The position numbers were made by a program, and so were the translations under genes. The notes beneath the pieces are model-generated. The model had not been told where the DNA came from. It did not search any database and saw only the letters and a list, made by a program, of their open reading frames with translations. DNA of 64,000 nt, taken from contig DMXI01000105.1 of assembly GCA_003483885.1 (NCBI GenBank), positions 32,119 to 96,118 of the forward strand, written 5' to 3'. Each line of letters opens with the position of its first letter. Within the stretch, counting starts at the first letter, position 1. Below are positions 17,121 through 25,088 of the stretch, piece after piece. The DNA comes from Microscillaceae bacterium. GTDB taxonomy: Bacteria; Bacteroidota; Bacteroidia; Cytophagales; Microscillaceae.

Positions 17121-17486
17121 CTAAGGCTTCATCATTTTTTGGCGGTGTTGGGTCCCCCACTCAGTCAAGGTTACAAAAACTTTGTCCAAGGTATGACCAT
17201 AACTCGATAATTCATAAGTGACCGTTATTGGCATCGTGTTTTTTACAGTACGTACCACGATTCCATGTTCTTCCAAAACCTTTAATTCCTTAGAAAGCAT
17301 GCGCCCTGTAATAGTAGGAATCACCTTTTTGAGGGCATTGAAACGCATTTTGCCACCTACATAAAGCGCAGTGAGAATGATGATTTTCCAACGACCACTG
17401 AGCAACTCCATAGTGTCCAGAATGGGCAGTAGTTTCTGGCTGATAATTTCCCTTTGTTTTTCCTCTGATTCAAGTTCAATATGCAT
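17121..17486 (-). CDS. HxlR-family transcriptional regulator
   Basis: This 121-residue winged helix of the HxlR/MarR-like type has LLSGRWKIIILTALYVGGKMRFNALKK and ITGRMLSKELKVLEEHGIV. HxlR proteins usually repress neighbouring oxidoreductase genes in response to electrophiles or aldehydes. The N-terminal Cys that some redox-sensing members use is absent, since the protein has no Cys in that region. It is divergent from the NmrA-like gene, with palindromes between them at 17503-17544. Confidence 0.92.
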   Translation of the reverse strand: MHIELESEEKQREIISQKLLPILDTMELLSGRWKIIILTALYVGGKMRFNALKKVIPTITGRMLSKELKVLEEHGIVVRTVKNTMPITVTYELSSYGHTLDKVFVTLTEWGTQHRQKMMKP

Positions 17487-17502
17487 AATTTGTATTTGCT
17501 TA

Positions 17503-17544
17503 AGTATACTATAGTATACTGGTATACATAAATATACTAGTATA
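17503..17544. promoter_or_regulatory. Palindromic operator between hxlR-like and NmrA-like genes
   Basis: AGTATACTATAGTATACT (17503-17520) is a perfect 18-bp palindrome and TATACTAGTATA (17533-17544) a perfect 12-bp one. A GTATAC also lies between them. The pair lies 17 bases from the HxlR start and 59 from the NmrA-like start, so binding would control both genes. HxlR proteins bind such inverted repeats. Assignment to this protein is inference. Confidence 0.65.
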
Positions 17545-17603
17545 GTTTATATACTTGAAAGTCGATAAAATTGCTCATTGTTCAAAATTAAAATTATCAA
17601 ACA

Positions 17604-18479
17604 ATGAGTAAAATATTGTTATTTAACGCTACTGGAATGCAAGGAAATAGCATTGCTCAACATCTTACAGCGATGGGGCATGACATCATTGCTCCGGTAA
17701 GAACGAGCGAAAAACGGGCACAAATGCAAGCCAAAGGCTATGAGGCTTTTGTTACTGACTATACCCTTAACTCTTTGGTACCTGCTTTACAAAAAGTCGA
17801 CAAAGTGGTGTTACAGATTCCAGCGCAAATAGCACCCTTAGCCATGATAGACATTACCCAAAAATGCATTGCTGCTATTCTTGAGGCTGGTTATCCTGAT
17901 ACTGTATTTGTAATTAGTAGTACCTTACCTGACCAAAAAGTAGGGATATCCAGTGTAGATGCACGGGTGACTATGAAAGATTTATCACTCGAAAAGTTAC
18001 CCAAAACTCCTATTTTAAGTGCTACCGAATACCTTGAAAATTTTTCCACAGCCTATCGAACGGTGATTTTAAAAAAGGGTATCATTCCTCAAACCATTCC
18101 CGCCAATTATCCAGTGAATTATTTGTCTTGGACAGATTTGGCGCAATATGTAGAGGCTACTTTATTCGCAGATCACTTGGAGGGCAAGTTATACAGAGTG
18201 GGAGGCATTGAAGGAATTACAGGCAATGAACTGGCCAAAAGACTTGGTTCAGTCATTGGAAAGGAATTGCATTATGTACCCATTACTCATGCAGAACTAG
18301 CAGGTTTTTTAACGCCAATTTTGGGAGAAAGTGTGGCTAAAGATTATGCCGCATTTTATGAATATCAAGATACACAGGGTCAACACTTGTTAAATCCAGA
18401 TACTACTGAATTTAGAAAATTACTAGGAATTACTTTACCTGCCTTTGAAAAATGGGCCAGTGTTGCTTTTAATGCTTAG
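17604..18479 (+). CDS. NmrA-like NAD(P)-binding oxidoreductase
   Basis: This 291-residue atypical SDR has the nucleotide-binding loop NATGMQGNS in the first strand-helix, a slight change from the usual GATGxxG. An SWTDLAQYVE segment and IEGITGNELAKRLG resemble NmrA/azoreductase-like proteins. The substrate is unknown. It is divergent from the HxlR gene, its probable regulator. Confidence 0.87.
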   Translation: MSKILLFNATGMQGNSIAQHLTAMGHDIIAPVRTSEKRAQMQAKGYEAFVTDYTLNSLVPALQKVDKVVLQIPAQIAPLAMIDITQKCIAAILEAGYPDTVFVISSTLPDQKVGISSVDARVTMKDLSLEKLPKTPILSATEYLENFSTAYRTVILKKGIIPQTIPANYPVNYLSWTDLAQYVEATLFADHLEGKLYRVGGIEGITGNELAKRLGSVIGKELHYVPITHAELAGFLTPILGESVAKDYAAFYEYQDTQGQHLLNPDTTEFRKLLGITLPAFEKWASVAFNA

Positions 18480-18615
18480 AACATTGAATTGGTCTGGGGT
18501 GGCTGGATTAAAAAACCTCAGACTTATTTTATACCATAGTGTATTAAACGGTTCCGTCTAAAATTTTTTAAGGCGAATATTTAACCTTGTGGCAAGTTTT
18601 AAAAATAGAAATGAT

Positions 18616-19041
18616 ATGATGTCACAAAAGTTTCACAAGTTTTGGTTAAAAATAACTGCCATCGTAGTAGGTTCATTTGGGCCAGTATTCTTTTTGGGAA
18701 CGATGGTAGCCACTATGGAACCAGCCCGCCTCACGCTTGATATTTTGAGTTGGCCAGTAGATGGTGCCACTACTTACCTGTCGCCCGATACTCGTTTTTT
18801 ATCAGCACTTACTGGAGGCTTTTTATTGGGTTGGGGGGTAATGATTTGGTGCTTGTCGATATGGGTGTACGACAAGGCGCCTGAATTCGTGAGAAAAAGC
18901 GTATTGATTGGCATTCTTTCCTGGTTTTTCTTAGACAGTGCGGGCTCTATAGCTTCGGGTAATGGATCTAATGTTTTGTTTAATGTATTGGTGCTGTTAC
19001 TGGCAGTAGGTCCTTTGTGGCGACCTGCCAAGCCTGGCTGA
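18616..19041 (+). CDS. Small integral membrane protein
   Basis: Four hydrophobic helices in about 141 residues (near 12-32, 55-80, 90-110, 118-135). Start codons at 18616 or 18619 are preferred over the GTG at 18589. Charged loops carry DTRF and YDKAPEFVRKS. It has no motif I recognise; proteins of this shape are common as uncharacterised membrane proteins. From 19042 to 19257 I see an imperfect inverted repeat near 19125-19165 and nothing else. Confidence 0.75.
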   Translation: MMSQKFHKFWLKITAIVVGSFGPVFFLGTMVATMEPARLTLDILSWPVDGATTYLSPDTRFLSALTGGFLLGWGVMIWCLSIWVYDKAPEFVRKSVLIGILSWFFLDSAGSIASGNGSNVLFNVLVLLLAVGPLWRPAKPG

Positions 19042-19257
19042 TAGGGAGCTTATCGTTTGAAACCGCTAAACTTTATCATCTCAGACTTGTTCATATTCGC
19101 ACAAGGCTCGTTCGTCATTGAACAATGCATAGCTCATAAATGTAGCTACATTCGTTGGAAAGGCATATTCTAAGTGTGGCATATTTTTGGGCTTTATGGT
19201 AAATGAATTGAGCTATAAGAAAATACCATATACCACTTTTTTAAAATGATATGAACC

Positions 19258-21630
19258 ATGAATTTCCGTCACATTTTTTTGATTACGTTTCGTAGTATCA
19301 AACGATCAAAGAATATTTTCTTTATCAATTTACTGGGACTTTCGGCTGGTCTGGCCAGTGCTTTTATGATTTATCTGTGGGTACAGGATGAATGGCAAAA
19401 GGACAAGTTTCATAACAATGATGCTGAACTGCATCAAGTAATGCTCAATTTTGAGAATAGCCGAGGCAAAATAACCACGGTGGAATGGACGCCCAGTCGT
19501 TTGGCCCCAGCCTTGGTTGGAGAAATACCAGAAGTAAAACTGGCAACTACTTTGGCAATGGATGATAGCCAGGAGTTGGGTATTATTGCTACTTCCAAAA
19601 AGGCTTTCAAAGCTACCGAAAACTACACAAATGCCGATTTTTTCAAAGTATTTTCATTCAAACTACTGCTGGGCAACCAAAGCCAAGTATTGCAAAGCAA
19701 AAAAGGAGTATTAATCTCTGATCAACTTGCACGCAAGCTTTTGGGGAGGACCAAAGATGCATTGGGTAAAACAATTACTTGGAAAAAGGCTGGAGATAAA
19801 AGAGATTTTGTGATTGAGGGTGTTTTTGAAAAACCAACTTCCAACTCATCGCTTCAGTTCGATGTGTTGTTTAGCTTGAACCTATACAGTCAACTCAATC
19901 CCGATACCCGCAAATGGGAACATAATAGCCCCAATACCTACGTGGTACTGACTAAAGGAACCTCCACCTCACAAGTCAATGATAAAATTAAAGGCTTTTT
20001 GAAAACTAAAGGAGTAAAAACCAAAGCCGCACTCTTTTTGAATTTGTTTAGTAGCCGTTATCTATTTGGCAAATATGTAAATGGGGTACAAAGTGGAGGT
20101 AGAATCTTATATGTACGTTTATTTTCTATTTTAGCCTTGTTTATTTTGGTCATTGCCTGCATCAACTTTATGAACCTTTCTACCGCAAGGGCTTCGCGTC
20201 GTATGAAAGAGATTGGGATTAAAAAAGTAGTAGGAGTACATCGCAAAACCCTCATAGCCCAGTTTTTGGGAGAATCAATAGTGATCACTTTATTGGCCTT
20301 GCTGGTAGCCATTACCTTAGTCGAACTGCTACTTCCTCAGTTTAACCTCTTGACTAATAAAAATTTGGGGCTTCACTTTGATTATCAACTCATGTTGGTG
20401 TTGGCAGGTATTACGTTGGTAACTGGGTTGATTGCAGGCAGTTATCCAGCATTGTATCTCTCGAGTTTTAGTCCAATCAAAATCCTGAAAGGGAATCAGC
20501 AAAGCCCTAAACGAGAAGTCAATATTCGTAGAGGATTGGTGGTTTTTCAATTTACGGTTTCTATCATGATGATTGTATCTACGGTGGTGATTTATCGACA
20601 AATACAATACATACAATCTAAACCATTGGGGTATGACCAAAGCCAGGTAGTGGTGTTTAAACGAGATGGAAAGCTGCAAAATAGCCTTGAGACATTTTTC
20701 AAAGAAGCGAAAAAAATACCCGGAGTGGTGCAAGCTTCCAGCTTAAATAACCAATTGCAAACCAATAGAACCAGTACCAAATCGCTCACCTGGGAAGGCG
20801 GAGAACCTGATCATGGAGTGGTGTTCAAATACCTTTACTTTAACTACGATGCTATAGAAACCTTGGGAATAGAAGTAAAACAAGGACGTTCGTTTTCCCG
20901 AAAATATGGAGCCGAAGACCGCAAGATTATTTTTAATGAGGCGGCTATTAAAGCTATGGGCATCAAAGATCCTATTGGCAAAATCGTGACTTGGGGTCAT
21001 AAAAAATACCAAATTGTAGGGACGGTCAAAAACTTTCACTTTGAATCCCTGTACGAAGAGCTCAAGCCATGTTTTATTCGCTACTCTACTAGTGGTGACT
21101 TGATTACAGTAAAAATACAGCCTCAAAATGCCTCACATACTTTAGCACAATTGTCTAAACTCTATCAGACTTTCAATCCTGGACTTCAGTTTGAGTATTC
21201 TTTTTTGGACAAAACTCATCAGGATTATTATGCTGCTGAGCGAAGAGTGGCTACTCTTTCTCAGTATTTTGCGGGTTTTGCGATTCTTATTTCCTGTTTG
21301 GGATTATTTGGACTGGCCGCATTTACCCTTGAGCGAAGATTAAAAGAAATTGGAATCCGCAAAATATTGGGTTCCAGCAACTTAAATATAGTTTATTTGC
21401 TCTCCCGAGAATATACTCAAATGGTAGTAGCCGCCATTGCCATTGGTTTGCCTTTGAGCTATTACCTAATCAAGCAATGGCTGTACGACTTTAGCTATCG
21501 TATTCATTTAGGCTTTGAATACTTTGTGTTGGCCAGTGTATTGATTTTGTTGGTGGCTTGGTTTACGGTCGGGCTGCAAACCATTCGAGCATCCCGTATT
21601 AATCCAGTAGACTGCCTTAGAGACGAATAG
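19258..21630 (+). CDS. ABC transporter permease, MacB/FtsX type
   Basis: This is a 790-residue double-unit permease. An N-terminal helix (about 20-42) is followed by a large periplasmic domain, three helices (about 285-420) with a cytoplasmic ASRRMKEIGIKKVVG coupling segment, a second helix and periplasmic domain, and three more helices from about 680 with LERRLKEIGIRKILG. This is the usual Bacteroidota form. MacB-type permeases use a separate ATPase, which is not present here, so it would need one encoded elsewhere. The substrate (peptide, lipoprotein, drug) is unknown. Confidence 0.93.
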   Translation: MNFRHIFLITFRSIKRSKNIFFINLLGLSAGLASAFMIYLWVQDEWQKDKFHNNDAELHQVMLNFENSRGKITTVEWTPSRLAPALVGEIPEVKLATTLAMDDSQELGIIATSKKAFKATENYTNADFFKVFSFKLLLGNQSQVLQSKKGVLISDQLARKLLGRTKDALGKTITWKKAGDKRDFVIEGVFEKPTSNSSLQFDVLFSLNLYSQLNPDTRKWEHNSPNTYVVLTKGTSTSQVNDKIKGFLKTKGVKTKAALFLNLFSSRYLFGKYVNGVQSGGRILYVRLFSILALFILVIACINFMNLSTARASRRMKEIGIKKVVGVHRKTLIAQFLGESIVITLLALLVAITLVELLLPQFNLLTNKNLGLHFDYQLMLVLAGITLVTGLIAGSYPALYLSSFSPIKILKGNQQSPKREVNIRRGLVVFQFTVSIMMIVSTVVIYRQIQYIQSKPLGYDQSQVVVFKRDGKLQNSLETFFKEAKKIPGVVQASSLNNQLQTNRTSTKSLTWEGGEPDHGVVFKYLYFNYDAIETLGIEVKQGRSFSRKYGAEDRKIIFNEAAIKAMGIKDPIGKIVTWGHKKYQIVGTVKNFHFESLYEELKPCFIRYSTSGDLITVKIQPQNASHTLAQLSKLYQTFNPGLQFEYSFLDKTHQDYYAAERRVATLSQYFAGFAILISCLGLFGLAAFTLERRLKEIGIRKILGSSNLNIVYLLSREYTQMVVAAIAIGLPLSYYLIKQWLYDFSYRIHLGFEYFVLASVLILLVAWFTVGLQTIRASRINPVDCLRDE

Positions 21631-21736
21631 GTAATTATTGGTGTGCAAAGCCATCTCGATTTTAAGTGAAGTGGAAAAAATAAAATGGGCCAATAGCAGT
21701 AGTGCAGTTGTATGACTTTTAATAGTTACAATTCAC

Positions 21737-21902
21737 CTGCAGTTTTTGGGTCTTACCGAAGGGAGACCCAAAAAAGCCATTCGATAGCTGGAAGTCGTCT
21801 TATCGCAAAATAAGCGTGGTTCCCAAAAGTGATTCTACCACCTTTGGTCTCCTTTCAGTAAGACCAAAGGCCCGAAATTATGAAAGATTAAGTGACTGCA
21901 CT
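21737..21902 (+). repeat. Structured intergenic repeat, two-hairpin family, copy 3
   Basis: Hairpin 1 pairs TTTTTGGGTCT with AGACCCAAAAA around loop TACCGAAGGG. Hairpin 2 pairs CCTTTGGTCT with AGACCAAAGG around CCTTTCAGTA. The sequence is the inverted equivalent of 10674-10834. In the rest of 21631-22178 I see no gene; a TATGTTTG near 22126 could be a -7 element for the MBOAT gene. Confidence 0.85.
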
Positions 21903-22178
21903 AGCGCTATTGGCCCTATTTTTTAACGAAGTATCACCTCAAGAGATAAAGTATAGTGGCACAAGTTATTTTAGTAGATTCACTAAATGAGGAGCAGTAT
22001 ATAAAATGCCCTAAAAAATCGAGATGGCTTTGATATTTAGATCCTCAACCTTCACACTGCTGATTGTAGCCGTACAACTGACCGAATGTTTATGAATTAA
22101 AAATCGCGTTTGGGCTATTTTTTTATATGTTTGCAAACCCTTGTTCATTAATCAAAGCAGACCTATAAGCACACTCAT

Positions 22179-23591
22179 ATGCTATTTAATCGTCCTGAGT
22201 TTTTTATCCTATGCTCGCTTACCTTTCTTGTTTACTATCTGCCTTTTTTTCGTAAATATCAATTAATAGTTTTAATTCTTAGTAGCCTTTTCTTTTACAG
22301 CTATACCCATCCGTTATTGGTGTTTTTGCTGCTGAGTACGATGTTGGTAAACACTTACTGTAGCTATAGAGTAGCCAAAGCTATTCCTCAAAATCAAAGG
22401 ATGTGGGCAATCTTGGGCGTAGTATTGAATTTACTGGTTTTATCTTTTAAGTATAGCCCCTTATTTGCCCAAACTCTTAACCTGGGAGGTACCAACATAG
22501 GGGAGTTTTTATTGACTATTCCGCTGCCGATAGGTATCTCATTTTTTACTTTTCAGGGCATCACGCTGGTGGTAGATGTATTTCAGCGTAATCAACAGGC
22601 CGATATAGCTTCGCCTATAGTATCCGAAAGTTTTTTAGCGCATCTAAAGCGTACTTTTCTATTTATTGCGTTTTTTCCTCAGTTAGTAGCTGGGCCTATT
22701 GTGAAAGCACACAATTTTTACCCTCAAATCCAAACGAAATACCTTAAAGACATTGATTGGGCATCTGCGGTGAAAATCTTGATTATGGGGTACTTTTTAA
22801 AAAATGTAATTGCCGATAATTTGAAGGATTTTACGTTTTGGATTCAGTATCCGCAATTTATGCAATTGTCTACCTTGGACTTGTTATCTCTAATCATAGC
22901 TTATTCTGCCCAGATATTTGCTGATTTTGCCGGATATTCACTCATTGCCATTGGCATAGGCCGACTCTTTGGCTATCGCTTGCCCCAAAACTTTAATTTC
23001 CCTTACATTTCCCGCTCATTTTCAGATTTTTGGCGCCGCTGGAATATGTCACTTTCTAGTTTTCTGAAAGAATACTTGTATATTCAAATGGGTGGGAATC
23101 GAAAAGGTAAGTTTCGAACTTATCTACATTTATTGATTACCATGGCACTTGGAGGATTGTGGCATGGGGCTGCCTGGAGCTATTTGGTTTGGGGGCTTTT
23201 TCACGGGATATTGCTAGCAATTGAAAGGTTTCTAAAAGACATGTTCGCTATACAGACCCGTTGGGTGGTGTTTAAGGTATTGCAAGTCGTTTTTATATAT
23301 ACTTGTGTTACGTTGGCTTGGCTGCTGTTTAAACTACCCGATTTTGGCGAAGTAGTGCTTTATTTTAAAGCAATGTTTTACAATGCATCCATCAAGCCAC
23401 GATATACCCAAATACATAATATGTTTTTCTATGCATCTTTTGTGCTGGTATACCATTTATATTATGTGTATAAAACGCAAGCATCCAACTATAAACTAGC
23501 CAAGCTAGAACCCTATTTGTATGGGGTTTTGCTGTTTTTGATTATAACAAATAGCGGTTCAGCCGAGGAATTTATCTACTTCCAATTTTAG
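22179..23591 (+). CDS. MBOAT family O-acyltransferase (AlgI-like)
   Basis: This 470-residue membrane protein has about ten helices. It has the AlgI/DltB-type motifs: FFPQLVAGPIVKAHNF, SRSFSDFWRRWNMSLSSFLKEYLYI and ALGGLWHGAAWSYLVWGLFHG with the catalytic His. Such proteins move acyl (often acetyl) groups to extracellular polysaccharide or lipids. The next gene, 22 bases after, is an SGNH protein with a membrane anchor, the usual partner (AlgJ/AlgX or DltD-like). A polysaccharide target is inferred; none is encoded nearby. Confidence 0.93.
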   Translation: MLFNRPEFFILCSLTFLVYYLPFFRKYQLIVLILSSLFFYSYTHPLLVFLLLSTMLVNTYCSYRVAKAIPQNQRMWAILGVVLNLLVLSFKYSPLFAQTLNLGGTNIGEFLLTIPLPIGISFFTFQGITLVVDVFQRNQQADIASPIVSESFLAHLKRTFLFIAFFPQLVAGPIVKAHNFYPQIQTKYLKDIDWASAVKILIMGYFLKNVIADNLKDFTFWIQYPQFMQLSTLDLLSLIIAYSAQIFADFAGYSLIAIGIGRLFGYRLPQNFNFPYISRSFSDFWRRWNMSLSSFLKEYLYIQMGGNRKGKFRTYLHLLITMALGGLWHGAAWSYLVWGLFHGILLAIERFLKDMFAIQTRWVVFKVLQVVFIYTCVTLAWLLFKLPDFGEVVLYFKAMFYNASIKPRYTQIHNMFFYASFVLVYHLYYVYKTQASNYKLAKLEPYLYGVLLFLIITNSGSAEEFIYFQF

Positions 23592-23613
23592 ACATACGCT
23601 TACATTTAACATT

Positions 23614-24465
23614 ATGATAAAACGCATCTTTATTACTTTTTTGGGGTTGTTTGTGGGGTATAATCTTTTCCTGATGCTGGTAAAACCAAGCTGGGGAGAA
23701 TATACGCAAAGGGACCGAAACATCAATAAAGTAGAACAAGTTGGTTTGGATGATCAGCCCGATTGGGATGTGGTAATTGTAGGCTCGTCTATTGCAGCCA
23801 GGCTAAATATTTTGAAAGATAAAAAAGTGCTTAACCTGAGTTTAGAAGGAGAAGGAGCACTTACCGGTTTAGGGATATTGAAGCAAAGTGGGCTAAAGCC
23901 TGCATTGATTGCCATAGAAACAAATGCTTTATATTTAGCCCAAGACCAAGGGGTGATGGATGTCAACGAATTTGCCTGGAGAAACGCAATCAAACAATAC
24001 CTTCCGGCCTTACAAAATAAAAACAAACCATCAGTGTTGGTTTCCCCTCTGATATTTTATCAGGGAAAAGCACAAAAAGTATATCAGGGAGTAGCCAATG
24101 GTTTGAAGGCAGCACTCCCTGATAAGCCAATAAAAAGCAGCCCTCAGGTGGGTAGAAGGGGAGATCACCAGAATGCCAAAAGCAAGATTGATCATTTAAA
24201 GCTAGATACCATTCTTCTGAAAAAATACCTGGATTATTTTGAGAAAGCCAAGGTCAAAGTGGTGTTTTTTAATATGCCAGCAGGTTGTTTGGAAGCACAC
24301 CAACATATGGAAAAAAGCGTGAGGCAAAGCTTTCAAAAAAGCATATTGATACCTTCGGTAGATTGTAGTGCATATGCTACTACCGATGGGGTACATTTAA
24401 ACGCAAAAGAGTCCGCTAAATATTCATCTTATTTAACTCAACATCTTGCTAGTTATCTAAAATAA
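23614..24465 (+). CDS. SGNH-type partner of the MBOAT acyltransferase
   Basis: One N-terminal membrane helix (residues of about 5-25) precedes an exported hydrolase-like domain. GSSIAARL near residue 57 fits the block I Ser and TTDGVHLN near residue 259 the Asp-x-x-His block V. The size and pairing with an MBOAT gene suggest an acyl-transfer partner. It may be a DltD/AlgJ-like protein; the sequence is divergent and I cannot place it more closely. Confidence 0.78.
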   Translation: MIKRIFITFLGLFVGYNLFLMLVKPSWGEYTQRDRNINKVEQVGLDDQPDWDVVIVGSSIAARLNILKDKKVLNLSLEGEGALTGLGILKQSGLKPALIAIETNALYLAQDQGVMDVNEFAWRNAIKQYLPALQNKNKPSVLVSPLIFYQGKAQKVYQGVANGLKAALPDKPIKSSPQVGRRGDHQNAKSKIDHLKLDTILLKKYLDYFEKAKVKVVFFNMPAGCLEAHQHMEKSVRQSFQKSILIPSVDCSAYATTDGVHLNAKESAKYSSYLTQHLASYLK

Positions 24466-24694
24466 CATATTACTGGATATTTTGCGAAGGTTAGCATGTA
24501 TCCAAAACCCAATTTTAATGAGCCTTCTCCATCCTAAATGCATATTTTTTCCCCTGCATATTTACCCTTATTTATAACAACTTCATGACATACTTGTACA
24601 GGTTGATACATCCATTCTGCGGGTAGGTTGTTCCTTCCTCTTGATAAAAAGTATTTAAGTAAGACCAACTTAATCACAATACCATATACTTTTT

Positions 24695-24997
24695 ATGAAG
24701 AATTACACTCTGAACCTCATTAAGTTACTATTTCTTTTGTGGCTATTTCTGGCCTCTGTGATCCAAACTATTTGGGCACAAAAAAGAACTGGTTTTTCCA
24801 TTGTTTCTGTCCAGGTTTATTCTCCATTGGGCAGCAGCAAACCTAAAAATGAGCCACAAATCATCAAGAAAACCATTCACAACCAATTTGAGAAACTGAT
24901 TGCTTATCAAGCGATTGTAAAAAGTGCTCAAACGCTTGATTTATGGCTTAAGGTATGGTTTGCTACTTTACAGAAAACCTCGGCCAATCCGTCATAA
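24695..24997 (+). CDS. Small secreted protein of unknown function
   Basis: A signal peptide (about 1-29, ending IWAQ) is followed by about 70 residues with SIVSVQVYSPLGSS and an amphipathic helix (FEKLIAYQAIVKSAQTLDLWLKV). No Cys and no known motif. It ends at a terminator (25014-25048), so it is a separate transcript from the DUF4157 gene. Composition and signal peptide support a real gene. In 24466-24694 I see only AT-rich sequence. Confidence 0.6.
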   Translation: MKNYTLNLIKLLFLLWLFLASVIQTIWAQKRTGFSIVSVQVYSPLGSSKPKNEPQIIKKTIHNQFEKLIAYQAIVKSAQTLDLWLKVWFATLQKTSANPS

Positions 24998-25013
24998 ATC
25001 AATAAGCAGAACC

Positions 25014-25048
25014 AAAAAGCCCGGTCAGGCCTTCTGACTTGGCTTTTT
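25014..25048 (+). terminator. Hairpin terminator
   Basis: AAAAAGCC and GGCTTTTT enclose a second stem GTCAG/CTGAC. It ends the transcript of the small secreted protein gene. Confidence 0.75.
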
Positions 25049-25088
25049 ATTCCACATTTATCATCCACATTTCCTAACCAAAGTTTCC

